Origin: an uncultured Erythrobacter sp.
GTDB lineage: Bacteria; Pseudomonadota; Alphaproteobacteria; Sphingomonadales; Sphingomonadaceae
Length of the DNA stretch: 64,000 bases
Reading direction: 5' to 3'
Assembly (NCBI GenBank): GCA_947499505.1
Contig: CANMOQ010000001.1
Span: 540,037-604,036 of the forward strand
Position numbers and translations under genes: made by a program
Notes under the pieces: generated by a model
Database searches by the model: none
What the model was told of the DNA's origin: nothing
What the model saw: the letters and a program-made list of their open reading frames with translations, nothing else
In this document: positions 47,387 through 56,042 of the stretch, in pieces
Layout: every line of letters starts with the position of its first letter
Position numbering within the stretch: position 1 is the first letter of the stretch

Positions 47387-48313
47387 ATGACTACCCAGCT
47401 TCCTCAGCGCGATCCCCAGAGAGATCCAACGCGCTCGTTTCAGGACATGATTCTGACGCTGCATGATTTCTGGAGCGCCAATGGCTGCGTTATCCTGCAG
47501 CCGTACGATATGCGGATGGGCGCGGGCACGTTTCACACCGCCACAACTTTGCGCGCGCTTGGCCCAGAGCCTTGGAATGCGGCGTTCGTTCAGCCGTGCC
47601 GCCGTCCGACCGATGGTCGCTATGGCGAGAACCCCAATCGCTTGCAGCACTATTACCAGTATCAGGTCATCTTGAAGCCGAGCCCAAGCGACATTCAAGA
47701 ACTCTATCTTGAGAGCCTGCGCCAGATTGGAATCGACCCGCTCAAGCACGATATCCGCTTTGTTGAGGATGACTGGGAATCGCCCACGCTCGGCGCATGG
47801 GGTCTCGGCTGGGAAGTGTGGTGCGATGGGATGGAAGTCACCCAATTCACCTATTTCCAGCAGATGGGTGGATTTGACTGCAAGCCTGTGGCTGGAGAGC
47901 TGACTTACGGTCTCGAACGCCTCGCCATGTATATTCAGGGCGTCGATAGCGTTTACGATCTGGCGTTCAACCAGAACGGCGTAAGCTATGGCGACGTGTT
48001 TCTCGAAAATGAGAAGCAGATGTCGAAATGGAATTTTGAGGTCGCTGATACCGACGCTCTGTTTGATCTGTTCAACAAGGCTGAGGCGGAATGCCAAAAT
48101 GCCCTCGCGGCCCAAGTGCCGATCGCTGCGTATGAGCAGGCGGTTGAGGCGAGCCATATCTTCAACCTGTTGCAAGCGCGCGGCGTGATCAGCGTGCAGG
48201 AACGTGCAAGCTATATGGCCCGCGTCCGCGACCTCGCGCGCGGATCGTGCGAGGCGCATATGGAGAAGGAAGCCGCCGGCTGGGCTGAGAAATATCCGGA
48301 GTGGTCGAAATGA
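47387..48313 (+). CDS. glyQ: Glycine-tRNA ligase alpha subunit
   Basis: The catalytic subunit of the alpha2beta2 bacterial glycyl-tRNA synthetase. The 308 residues match family length. Typical blocks are [80 protein letters not shown] and [35 protein letters not shown]. Its stop overlaps the glyS start (ATGA), so both subunits are coupled. Confidence 0.98.
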   Translation: MTTQLPQRDPQRDPTRSFQDMILTLHDFWSANGCVILQPYDMRMGAGTFHTATTLRALGPEPWNAAFVQPCRRPTDGRYGENPNRLQHYYQYQVILKPSPSDIQELYLESLRQIGIDPLKHDIRFVEDDWESPTLGAWGLGWEVWCDGMEVTQFTYFQQMGGFDCKPVAGELTYGLERLAMYIQGVDSVYDLAFNQNGVSYGDVFLENEKQMSKWNFEVADTDALFDLFNKAEAECQNALAAQVPIAAYEQAVEASHIFNLLQARGVISVQERASYMARVRDLARGSCEAHMEKEAAGWAEKYPEWSK

Positions 48314-50382
48314 GCGATTTCCTCCTAGAACTCCGCAGCGAAGAAATCCCGGCGCGCATGCAAAAGGGCGCGCGCGCTGAACTGGAAAAGCTGTTCCGCC
48401 GCGAGCTGGAAGCCGCTGGCGTTTCAGTCGGTGAGCTGACCGTATGGTCGACCCCGCGGCGGCTTGCGTTGATCGCGCGCGGGCTACCGACCGCGACCGA
48501 GGCGTTGCGCGAAGAGGCCAAGGGCCCGCCAGAGGGCGCGCCGGATCAAGCGGTCGATGGGTTCTGCCGCAAGAACGGTGTGACGCGCGACCAATTGGAA
48601 GTGCGCGAAGTCAAAGGCCGCAACACCTATTTTGCCGTGATCGAAAAGCCGGGACAGGCGGTTGCTGATCTGCTGTCCGCGGCGATCCCCGCAATCATTC
48701 GCGATTTCTCCTGGCCCAAGTCTCAGCGCTGGGGCGCGGCGTCGATCTCGACCGAGAGCCTCAAATGGGTTCGCCCATTGTCGGGCATTATCGCGCTGCT
48801 CGATGGCGAAGTGGTGCCTTGCGAAGTGGGTGGCATTGTCAGTGGCCGCGAGACCAAGGGGCACCGGTTCCATTCCGAGGGTAATATCGAGATTGCGAAC
48901 GCAGATCACTATGCTGGCGATCTGCGTGAGGCGAGCGTGATTGTCGATCATGTTGAGCGTGAAGCGATGGTGCGCGAAGGCGCGAAGGCGGCGGCAGAGG
49001 CGGCTGGTCTGAAACTCGTCGAAGACGAAAGGCTGGTCGTTGAAAATGCGGGCCTCACCGAATGGCCAGTGCCGCTGCTAGGGCGGTTTGAGGATGATTT
49101 CCTCGACGTGCCGCCGGAGACGATCCAGCTAACCGCGCGGGTGAACCAGAAATATTTCGTGTGTGAAGAAGCCGCGAATGACGGCCAGAACCGCCTCGCA
49201 AATGCCTTTATTTGCACCGCCAACATCGACGCGGTCGATCCGGCGGTGGTCGTCGATGGCAATCGCAAGGTGCTCGCGGCGCGATTGAGCGATGCACGCT
49301 TCTTCTGGGAATTGGATCAGAAGAAAACGCTGGCCGAGCACGCTAAGGGGCTTGAGCGGATTACGTTCCACGAGAAGCTTGGGACGGTCGCCGATAAGGT
49401 CGACCGCGTGGCGAAGCTGGCGTCTTGGCTCGTCTTTGACGCGAAAGAACCCAATGGCGACCATCAGCTTACTCGGAAGGCTGCTGAGCTTTGTAAGGCG
49501 GATCTCGTCACGGAGATGGTCGGCGAGTTTCCTGAACTTCAGGGACTAATGGGCGGATATTACGCGGCGAAAGAGGGTCTGCCGGTCGAAGTGTCAGAAG
49601 CCATCCGCGATCATTACAAGCCGGTTGGGCAGGGCGATGAAGCGCCAACAGCTCCGACGACAGTGGCTGTCAGTTTGGCGGATAAGCTCGACAACCTGCT
49701 CAGCTTTTTCAAAATTGATATTCTGCCGACAGGCTCCAAAGATCCATTCGCTCTTCGCCGCGCGGCGCTTGGCTACCTCCGGCTTGTTCAGGCCAATGGA
49801 TTGAAGCTTTCAATTGATACCGTGGTCCACGCATGGGACGGGCAACCAAGGCACGATCTTTCGGCAAAACTCACAGAGTTTCTGGTCGATCGGCTTTCCG
49901 TCCAATTGCGAGACGAGGGCGTAAGGCATGACTATATCCAGGCCTCGCGCGACTGGCAGGGGCACACGGATATGCGGCTTGACCGCATCGAGGCTCGGGC
50001 GCGAGCACTTTCAGCATTTCTTGCGAGTGATGACGGGGTGAACTTGCTGGCAGGCTACAAACGCGCTGCCAACATTCTGAAGAAAGAAGAATGGGAGCGT
50101 GATGGAACAGAACCGCATGCCTACGCGCGTGAGCCGGCTGAGAAAGAACTGACTGAAGCGCTTGCGCTAGCGGCGCCAAAGGCAATTGATTGCGTGCAGT
50201 ATGAGCGATTTGAGGACGCCATGTCCGCTCTCGCAACACTTCGCGCGCCGATCGACCGGTTCTTCGAAGATGTGATCGTCAACGCCGATGATCCGCAAGT
50301 GCGCGCTGCGCGCCTCGATCTGCTCGCCCGGTTCCGCGATGCGGTGCACAAAGTTGCCGATTTCAGCCGGATCGAAGGATAA
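48310..50382 (+). CDS. glyS: Glycine-tRNA ligase beta subunit
   Basis: The tRNA-binding subunit, 690 residues. It begins [20 protein letters not shown], the invariant GlyS start. It continues with [55 protein letters not shown], an HD-like core ([44 protein letters not shown]) and the C-terminal DALR anticodon-binding region ([22 protein letters not shown]). The start is ATG 48310, inside the glyQ stop. Confidence 0.98.
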   Translation: MSDFLLELRSEEIPARMQKGARAELEKLFRRELEAAGVSVGELTVWSTPRRLALIARGLPTATEALREEAKGPPEGAPDQAVDGFCRKNGVTRDQLEVREVKGRNTYFAVIEKPGQAVADLLSAAIPAIIRDFSWPKSQRWGAASISTESLKWVRPLSGIIALLDGEVVPCEVGGIVSGRETKGHRFHSEGNIEIANADHYAGDLREASVIVDHVEREAMVREGAKAAAEAAGLKLVEDERLVVENAGLTEWPVPLLGRFEDDFLDVPPETIQLTARVNQKYFVCEEAANDGQNRLANAFICTANIDAVDPAVVVDGNRKVLAARLSDARFFWELDQKKTLAEHAKGLERITFHEKLGTVADKVDRVAKLASWLVFDAKEPNGDHQLTRKAAELCKADLVTEMVGEFPELQGLMGGYYAAKEGLPVEVSEAIRDHYKPVGQGDEAPTAPTTVAVSLADKLDNLLSFFKIDILPTGSKDPFALRRAALGYLRLVQANGLKLSIDTVVHAWDGQPRHDLSAKLTEFLVDRLSVQLRDEGVRHDYIQASRDWQGHTDMRLDRIEARARALSAFLASDDGVNLLAGYKRAANILKKEEWERDGTEPHAYAREPAEKELTEALALAAPKAIDCVQYERFEDAMSALATLRAPIDRFFEDVIVNADDPQVRAARLDLLARFRDAVHKVADFSRIEG

Positions 50383-50447
50383 TGTCTCTTCCCAGGACAA
50401 ACCCGCAAGTGTCCAATTTCGCTGCCAAAAAGGTACAAGTAACGTGA
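50382..50447 (+). CDS. Possible 21-residue coupling ORF between glyS and ppdK
   Basis: ATG 50382 shares a base with the glyS stop (TAATG), and the frame ends at TGA 50445-50447, overlapping the ppdK GTG start (GTGA). A tiny frame that links two stops and starts exactly could carry ribosomes from glyS to the weak GTG of ppdK. The peptide ([13 protein letters not shown]...) has no recognisable feature. It may be coincidence. Confidence 0.28.
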   Translation: MSLPRTNPQVSNFAAKKVQVT

Positions 50448-53107
50448 ACACGGTTTATCCATTTGGCGGAAACGCCGCTCACGATGATGCCCGCCAAAAA
50501 GACAAGACTGTCACTGGCGGAAAGGGCGCAAACCTGGCGGAGATGGCGGCGATTGGCCTGCCGGTTCCTCCTGGATTTACGATCACGACTGAGGAATGCG
50601 TTCGCTATTTGCAGGAAGGCGCGGATTTCTCCGATGATCTGCGCGCGAACGTAGCGAAGGCGCTAGCGCATATTGAAAGCGCGGTGGGCAAGAGCTTTGG
50701 CGATGCGGGTGATCCCTTGCTGGTCTCGGTGCGGTCCGGCGCGCGGGTAAGTATGCCGGGCATGATGGACACAGTGCTCAATCTTGGTCTCAATGACGAC
50801 ACGGTTGAGGGGCTGGCGAAGACGTCTGGTGACGAGCGGTTCGCCTGGGACAGCTATCGCCGGTTTGTGCAAATGTATTCCGACGTGGTGCTAGGCGTGG
50901 ATCACGGCCTGTTCGAAGAGGCGCTGGAAATCTGCAAAGAAGACAATGGTTTTTACGCGGATACTGAACTGAGCGCGGACGATTGGCGCGCTTTGGTGAG
51001 CGAATATAAAGGCATCGTTGAAAGCGAGCACGGCAAGCCATTCCCGCAAGATGTCGCAAAGCAGCTGTGGGGCGCAATCGCCGCTGTTTTCGACAGTTGG
51101 GACGCGGACCGGGCGAAGGTGTATCGCCGCCTCAATGACATCCCCAGCGATTGGGGCACCGCCGTAAATGTTCAGGCGATGGTGTTCGGCAATATGGGCG
51201 AAACCAGCGCGACCGGCGTGGCGTTCACGCGCGATCCGGCGACGGGCGAGCGGGCGTATTACGGCGAATATCTGATCAATGCTCAGGGTGAGGACGTGGT
51301 CGCGGGCATTCGCACGCCGCAATATCTGACCAAGGCGGCCCGCGATGCGGCGGGCGCAAAACCGTTGTCGATGGAAGAGGCCATGCCGGAAGCCTACGGC
51401 GAGCTGGCGCGCGTGTTTGACCTTCTCGAGGGGCATTACCGCGACATGCAGGACATCGAGTTTACCGTGGAGCGCGGCAAGCTGTGGATGCTGCAAACGC
51501 GCAGCGGGAAGCGGACGGCCAAGGCAGCGCTCAAAATGGCGGTTGAAATGGTGGGCGAGGGCCTGATCGATCAGAAGACCGCGATCCGGCGGGTTGACCC
51601 GATGGCGCTTGACCAGCTGCTGCACCCGACACTCGATCCCGATGCGCCGCGCAATGTGATGACCACCGGTCTGCCAGCCTCCCCGGGGGCTGCGGCGGGC
51701 AAGATTGTGCTCGATGCCGACACGGCAGAGCAATGGTCTGGCCGGGGCGATAAAGTCATTCTGGTGCGGGTCGAAACCAGCCCAGAGGATATTCACGGCA
51801 TGCACGCGGCGCAGGGCATTCTGACCGCTCGCGGCGGGATGACAAGCCACGCGGCGGTGGTGGCGCGCGGCATGGGCCGTCCCTGCGTATCCGGCGCAAA
51901 CGGTGTGTCGATTGACCTTGCCTCGCGCAGTTTGCGGATCGGCCATCAGGAGTTGAAAGAGGGCGATGAGATCACGCTCGACGGAGCCAATGGTCAAGTG
52001 ATGCTGGGCATTGTGCCGACGATTGAGCCAGAGCTGGTCGGTGATTTTGGCACTCTGATGGAATGGGCGGACAGCCACCGCCGGATGCGCGTGCGCACCA
52101 ATGCGGAAACGCCAGCGGACTGTAAAATGGCGCGGCAATTTGGCGCAGAAGGTATCGGTCTGTGCCGTACGGAGCATATGTTCTTCGATGCGGGTCGGAT
52201 TAGCGCGGTTCGGCAGATGATTCTGGCCGAGGATGAGGCTGGACGGCGCGGCGCGCTGGAGAAGCTGCTGCCAGAACAGCGTGCGGACTTTACCGCGATT
52301 TTCGAGGTGATGACGGGACTGCCATGCACAATCCGTCTGCTTGATCCGCCGCTGCATGAATTCCTGCCGCATGGCGATGCGGAGTTTGCCGATCTGGCCG
52401 ATGCGACGGGCCTTGGCGTTGACCACCTGAAACGCCGCGCGGGCGAACTGCATGAATTCAACCCGATGCTGGGCCACCGTGGTTGCCGCCTAGGGATCAC
52501 CTATCCCGAGATTTACGAAATGCAGGCGCGCGCGATCTTCGAGGCGGTTTGCGACGTTCAGGCATCAAGCGGCGAAGCGCCGCTGCCCGAAATCATGGTG
52601 CCTTTGGTGGCGACCCGCAAAGAGCTGGCGATTTTGCGCGAGTTGATTGATCGGACAGCCGAAGAAGTGTTCGCCGAAAAGGGCGCGCGGGTTGAGTATC
52701 TGGTTGGCACGATGATCGAGCTGCCGCGCGCCGCTTTGATGGCTGGTGAAATCGCACATGAGGGCGCGTTCTTCAGTTTCGGCACGAATGATCTGACCCA
52801 AACGACCTTGGGCGTGTCGCGCGACGATTCGGCGCGCTTCCTTGCGCCCTATGTCGATAAGGGCATCTTTGCTCGCGATCCGTTCGTCAGCCTCGATGTT
52901 GACGGCGTCGGCCAGCTGGTCGAGCTCGCAGCGGAGCGAGGCAGGGCCACACGCGCCGACATTAAGCTAGGGATTTGTGGGGAGCATGGCGGCGATCCGG
53001 CCAGTATCGCGTTCTGCGAAGAGGTCGGGCTCGATTACGTGTCCGCATCACCATACCGCGTGCCAATCGCGCGATTGGCGGCGGCGCAATCGGCGCTGCG
53101 GGACTAA
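50444..53107 (+). CDS. ppdK: Pyruvate, phosphate dikinase
   Basis: Interconverts pyruvate, ATP and phosphate with phosphoenolpyruvate, AMP and pyrophosphate. The 887-residue product has the three expected domains. The ATP-grasp part begins GGKGANLAEMAAIGLPVPPGFTITTEECVRY and has SVRSGARVSMPGMMDTVLNLGLND. The swivelling phosphohistidine domain has GGMTSHAAVVARGMGRPCV. The TIM-barrel PEP part has GAEGIGLCRTEHMF, EIMVPLV, GTMIELPRAAL, FFSFGTNDLTQTTLG and LGICGEHGGDP with the catalytic Cys. The start is GTG 50444, since the typical N-terminus begins there, with AAGG about a dozen bases upstream. It follows glyS in one transcript. Confidence 0.97.
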   Translation: MNTVYPFGGNAAHDDARQKDKTVTGGKGANLAEMAAIGLPVPPGFTITTEECVRYLQEGADFSDDLRANVAKALAHIESAVGKSFGDAGDPLLVSVRSGARVSMPGMMDTVLNLGLNDDTVEGLAKTSGDERFAWDSYRRFVQMYSDVVLGVDHGLFEEALEICKEDNGFYADTELSADDWRALVSEYKGIVESEHGKPFPQDVAKQLWGAIAAVFDSWDADRAKVYRRLNDIPSDWGTAVNVQAMVFGNMGETSATGVAFTRDPATGERAYYGEYLINAQGEDVVAGIRTPQYLTKAARDAAGAKPLSMEEAMPEAYGELARVFDLLEGHYRDMQDIEFTVERGKLWMLQTRSGKRTAKAALKMAVEMVGEGLIDQKTAIRRVDPMALDQLLHPTLDPDAPRNVMTTGLPASPGAAAGKIVLDADTAEQWSGRGDKVILVRVETSPEDIHGMHAAQGILTARGGMTSHAAVVARGMGRPCVSGANGVSIDLASRSLRIGHQELKEGDEITLDGANGQVMLGIVPTIEPELVGDFGTLMEWADSHRRMRVRTNAETPADCKMARQFGAEGIGLCRTEHMFFDAGRISAVRQMILAEDEAGRRGALEKLLPEQRADFTAIFEVMTGLPCTIRLLDPPLHEFLPHGDAEFADLADATGLGVDHLKRRAGELHEFNPMLGHRGCRLGITYPEIYEMQARAIFEAVCDVQASSGEAPLPEIMVPLVATRKELAILRELIDRTAEEVFAEKGARVEYLVGTMIELPRAALMAGEIAHEGAFFSFGTNDLTQTTLGVSRDDSARFLAPYVDKGIFARDPFVSLDVDGVGQLVELAAERGRATRADIKLGICGEHGGDPASIAFCEEVGLDYVSASPYRVPIARLAAAQSALRD

Positions 53108-53853
53108 CGCCAGCCAGTCAGGGTTAGCAGTTCAAAGGTCTCGGTGACGCGGCCTTCGCTGTCCTTCATCGCTTCGAATGCGTCATGTGCGCGGGCGAGG
53201 GCGCTGCGCGTCAATGGCGGCGGTGCGTCGGCTAGCACGTTGGTGAGGGCCTGTTCGCGCAGGTCAGCGATCAAGCGGTCCAGACTGCGATAGCTGACTT
53301 CTATCGTGTGGCTATCGACCACCTGTCGCTTGAAGCCCGCTCGTTCGAGAAGGCCGGTTGCCGCGCGGCTATCAATCTGAGGGTGGATGCGGGCAGCCGG
53401 GCGTTCCCCGTCTGCGGTCATCATGATTTGGCGCAGCGCGGGTAGGCTGCCCGCACCCATCATCTGCGCGAACAAGATACCGCCGTCTGCCAAGGCATTG
53501 CGATAATGCAGCAGCGCGCCGGGCAGATCATTGACCGTGTCGAGCCGGTTTAGACTGATGATGAGATCAAGCCCGGACAGGCCGCTCGGTTGCTCCTCAT
53601 CATGTGCGGGCAGGGCGGTGAGATCGCCGCCCAAACGGCGCAAATCGGCGGAGAGCTCGCCCGTGACCTCACCGATTATCAGCGCGCGCGATGGCTCAAG
53701 CCGCATAAAGCCAATGCGCTCGATGCAGTCCTGCTCCAGCTCTTCCGCAAGCCAGCGCGCCGCCCCATCAGCCTGCGCCAATCGGGATGCACGCGCTGCT
53801 CTCGCCGCGCGACGTGCTTTTGAAAAGATCGCTGGGACTTGGCGTGTCTGCAT
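53104..53853 (-). CDS. Methyltransferase-like protein (BioC/NDUFAF5-like)
   Basis: A 249-residue protein starting MQTRQVPAIFSKARRAARAARASRLAQADGAARWLAEELEQDCIERI, then a class I methyltransferase-like core (ALIIGEVTGELSADLRRLGG, LDLIISLNRLDTVNDLPGALLHYRNALADGGILFAQMMGAGSLPALR). It matches the small family of SAM-methyltransferase-like proteins related to mitochondrial NDUFAF5 and BioC. The usual GxGxG motif is degenerate (GEVTGE), so activity is uncertain. Its stop overlaps the convergent ppdK stop, and it diverges from comF. Confidence 0.75.
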   Translation of the reverse strand: MQTRQVPAIFSKARRAARAARASRLAQADGAARWLAEELEQDCIERIGFMRLEPSRALIIGEVTGELSADLRRLGGDLTALPAHDEEQPSGLSGLDLIISLNRLDTVNDLPGALLHYRNALADGGILFAQMMGAGSLPALRQIMMTADGERPAARIHPQIDSRAATGLLERAGFKRQVVDSHTIEVSYRSLDRLIADLREQALTNVLADAPPPLTRSALARAHDAFEAMKDSEGRVTETFELLTLTGWR

Positions 53854-53911
53854 AATCGGGGCTGCCCTGCCGTGCTTGCCACCGCAGTGCAAGCCATGCG
53901 AGAGTTTGCGC

Positions 53912-54703
53912 ATGGGTTTGGGTGCGCATATCGCCGAGGGGCTGAAGCCTGTCGTGGACTTGGTCTATCCGCCGCGCTGCCCGCTATGCGGAGATGCGAC
54001 CGCCGATCAAGGCGGGGTTTGCAGCGAGTGCTGGGGCGATCTGGTTATTCCGGGAGAGCCCTCATGCAAAGCCTGCGGCAGGCCGTTTGGATCCGATCAG
54101 ATGGATGAAGAGGCGCTGTGCGCGCCGTGCATGGCTGACCCGCCCAAACACTCGGGCATTGTCGCGGCCACGGTCTATAACGATGCCTCGCGTAAGCTGA
54201 TCCTGACCTTCAAGCATGGCGGCAAGATTTCGCTCGCGGGTTTGCTCGGCCGATTGCTGGCCGCGCGGCTTTCTGATCCGGAGGAGTGCGATGCGCCGCC
54301 ATTATTGATACCTGTCCCATTGCATCGCTGGCGGCTGTGGCAGCGCGGCTTCAACCAATCCGGCCTACTGGCAACCGAACTTGCGAAGCGGGGCAAGGGC
54401 GAAGTGCTTGTGGATGGATTGGTGCGGCGCAAGCGGACGCCAAGCCTAGGCGGGCTCGGAGCGAAGGAGCGGCGCAAGACCTTGTCTGGCGCGATTGCGA
54501 TTCGAGAATCGCGTGAGGCGGCGATCAAGGGGCGCGATGTGATCCTTGTCGATGATGTGCTGACCAGCGGAGCAACCAGCGATGCCTGCGTCGGCGTGTT
54601 GCTGAGGGCGGGCGCTCGCTCCGTCACGATTGCGTGCTTTGCGCGCGTTGTAGACAGCGAGTTTGACGCGTCGCTCCACCGCATGAGCGCGGCTGAAACG
54701 TAA
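53912..54703 (+). CDS. comF: ComF family phosphoribosyltransferase-like protein
   Basis: ComF proteins combine a zinc-finger N-terminus with a PRTase fold and are needed for natural transformation in several bacteria. The 263-residue protein begins MGLGAHIAEGLKPVVDLVYPPRCPLCG. Four CxxC pairs (CPLC, CSEC, CKAC, CAPC) give a double zinc site. PVPLHRWRLWQRGFNQSGLLA and the PRPP loop VILVDDVLTSGAT are standard. The start is ATG 53912; the longer open frame is an overlap with the divergent gene. Confidence 0.92.
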   Translation: MGLGAHIAEGLKPVVDLVYPPRCPLCGDATADQGGVCSECWGDLVIPGEPSCKACGRPFGSDQMDEEALCAPCMADPPKHSGIVAATVYNDASRKLILTFKHGGKISLAGLLGRLLAARLSDPEECDAPPLLIPVPLHRWRLWQRGFNQSGLLATELAKRGKGEVLVDGLVRRKRTPSLGGLGAKERRKTLSGAIAIRESREAAIKGRDVILVDDVLTSGATSDACVGVLLRAGARSVTIACFARVVDSEFDASLHRMSAAET

Positions 54704-54727
54704 GAAAAAGAAGCCGGAAAACACAAC

Positions 54728-54752
54728 GCCCGAGGCCATTACGACCCCGGGC
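54728..54752 (-). terminator. Terminator-like hairpin beside comF
   Basis: GCCCGAGG (54728-54735) and CCCCGGGC (54745-54752) pair at seven of eight positions around a 9-base loop. On the minus strand the stem is followed by GTTGTGTTTTCC and more T-rich sequence; on the plus strand there is no T tract. It therefore fits best as a minus-strand terminator, for example of the RNA candidate next to it, and could also stop comF weakly. Confidence 0.45.
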
Positions 54753-54763
54753 GCCACGTGACG

Positions 54764-54962
54764 AAAAAATACGGACCCGCTCTAAAAGAGCTCAGGCAGC
54801 CACCCCCTAACTTGGCTACCAGGATCCAATCCCTCATCGTTCGAACTGTCTCTCGCCAACACCCCGCGGCCAGCAGAGAAACAGTTACCCCCTGAACCTG
54901 GCATTCTTAAGACGCCGGTATCCGGTGGACAGACCCGCAAAGGACTGCTGAGAAGCTTTGTC
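54764..54962 (-). ncRNA. Candidate structured small RNA with 6S-like shape
   Basis: This protein-free stretch folds into one long rod. The outer stem pairs 54785-54788, 54791-54795 and 54797-54799 with 54956-54959, 54948-54952 and 54945-54947. An open middle with a CCGG-tat-CCGG hairpin on one side follows. The inner stems are CCAGG/CCTGG (54819-54823 with 54897-54901), AACTGT/ACAGTT (54844-54849 with 54881-54886) and TCTC/GAGA. Closing stem, central bubble and apical stem in ~180 bases are the architecture of 6S RNA. The strand is uncertain; minus is favoured by hairpin GCTCT-AAA-AGAGC followed by a TTTTTT run (54764-54769). Identification as 6S is inference. Confidence 0.4.
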
Positions 54963-55081
54963 TCATTGGAGTCTTAATTCGCAAAGGTCGAAACCGTTGC
55001 CTGGTGGATTTTGCGTAGGCTCTGTGGTTATCGTGCAACAAGCCATCGCATTAGCGGCCCCATTCACCGAAGGATTAACCA

Positions 55082-55480
55082 TTGAACAACAGTTTTGGCG
55101 GCGGCGACGCAGCGGAAAAGCGGAACCGCGAGCAGGGTAGCGAGTTGCTGCCGAAGTTTGATGATCGCGGTTTGTTAAGCGCTGTGGTTACCGATTCGGG
55201 CACCGGTGAGGTCCTGATGGTTGCCTTCATGAACGCTGAGGCATTGCAAAAAACGATTGAGACCAGCCGCGCGCATTTTTGGTCGCGCTCGCGCCAAAGC
55301 CTTTGGATGAAGGGCGAAAGCTCCGGCAATGTCCTGGAGGTGCAAGAGATGCTGGTGGACTGCGATCAGGATGCGATTGTGCTGAAGGTTAAGCCAGCCG
55401 GGCCGACTTGCCATACGGGTGCGCGCAGCTGCTTCTACCGCCGGATAGAGGGCGGGGAATTGGTTGACGCCTCTCGTTAA
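55082..55480 (+). CDS. hisI: Phosphoribosyl-AMP cyclohydrolase
   Basis: Opens the adenine ring of phosphoribosyl-AMP in histidine synthesis. The 132-residue protein has [70 protein letters not shown] and [16 protein letters not shown], carrying the zinc cysteines and the Mg-binding Asp cluster. The start is a TTG at 55082 with GAAGGA seven bases upstream; no in-frame ATG fits. It is the free-standing form without HisE. Confidence 0.95.
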   Translation: MNNSFGGGDAAEKRNREQGSELLPKFDDRGLLSAVVTDSGTGEVLMVAFMNAEALQKTIETSRAHFWSRSRQSLWMKGESSGNVLEVQEMLVDCDQDAIVLKVKPAGPTCHTGARSCFYRRIEGGELVDASR

Positions 55481-55489
55481 GGTCAACAC

Positions 55490-55505
55490 TTGACGCTCAC
55501 GTAAA
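55490..55505 (+). promoter_or_regulatory. Candidate MerR/LiuR-type operator
   Basis: TTGACG-ctca-CGTAAA is an imperfect palindrome (TTGACG versus TTTACG), located 20 bases before the MerR start codon. It resembles the TTTACGT-type sites of LiuR-class MerR regulators of acyl-CoA catabolism. Autoregulation of this regulator/dehydrogenase unit is a reasonable inference. Confidence 0.42.
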
Positions 55506-55525
55506 GGTAAGGTAGACAACAGTGC

Positions 55526-55996
55526 ATGGCTACAGCACACGCACAATCATCTTCCCGTAAGGCCGATGTTTCCGACGAAACCGGCCAGCGCCGCAACGGC
55601 GCGCATCTCGACCGCCCAGACAAGCACGAGCGCGAACAGTTTTCGATCTCTGATCTGACCAGCGAATTTGAGTGCACTGCACGCGCGCTGCGCTTTTATG
55701 AGGACGAGGGACTTATCTCTCCCGCTCGCGTCGGTCTGACGCGCGTATATTCAAAGCGTGACCGGGCACGGCTTGCCTGGATTATGCGGGCAAAGAACGT
55801 CGGCTTCAGTCTGACCGAGATTCGCGAGATGATCGATCTCTACGATCTCGACGATGGCCGCGTGGAACAGCGCCGTGTCACGATTGAGAAGTGCCGCACG
55901 CATATTGCCAAATTGAAAAGCCAGAGGGCCGACATCGATTCATCGATCAAGGAACTCACCGATTTTGTGGCTGAGATCGAAAAGCTCGATCTTTGA
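55526..55996 (+). CDS. MerR-family transcriptional regulator (LiuR-like)
   Basis: A 156-residue regulator. After a ~38-residue hydrophilic extension comes the MerR winged helix: FSISDLTSEFECTARALRFYEDEGLISPARVGLTRVYSKRDRARLAWIMRAKNVGFSLTEIREMIDLYD. A dimerisation coiled coil follows (VTIEKCRTHIAKLKSQRADIDSSIKELTDFVAEIEKL). There is no metal-binding Cys cluster in the C-terminus, which fits the LiuR-like group controlling branched-chain or fatty acyl-CoA degradation. The downstream acyl-CoA dehydrogenase, 46 bases away, is the obvious target. Confidence 0.9.
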   Translation: MATAHAQSSSRKADVSDETGQRRNGAHLDRPDKHEREQFSISDLTSEFECTARALRFYEDEGLISPARVGLTRVYSKRDRARLAWIMRAKNVGFSLTEIREMIDLYDLDDGRVEQRRVTIEKCRTHIAKLKSQRADIDSSIKELTDFVAEIEKLDL

Positions 55997-56042
55997 CTGC
56001 CTAACCCCCTGAATACTCAACACTCCACTAAGGGATCTAGTG

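Noticed and set aside
53531..53911. Long N-terminal extension of ComF
   Set aside because: It overlaps the antisense methyltransferase-like gene, and the ComF family start is at ATG 53912.
54772..54965. tmRNA or SRP RNA in the comF-hisI gap
   Set aside because: No tRNA-like ends, tag frame or GGAAGGAAGCAGCC-type SRP core is seen; only the general fold suggests 6S.
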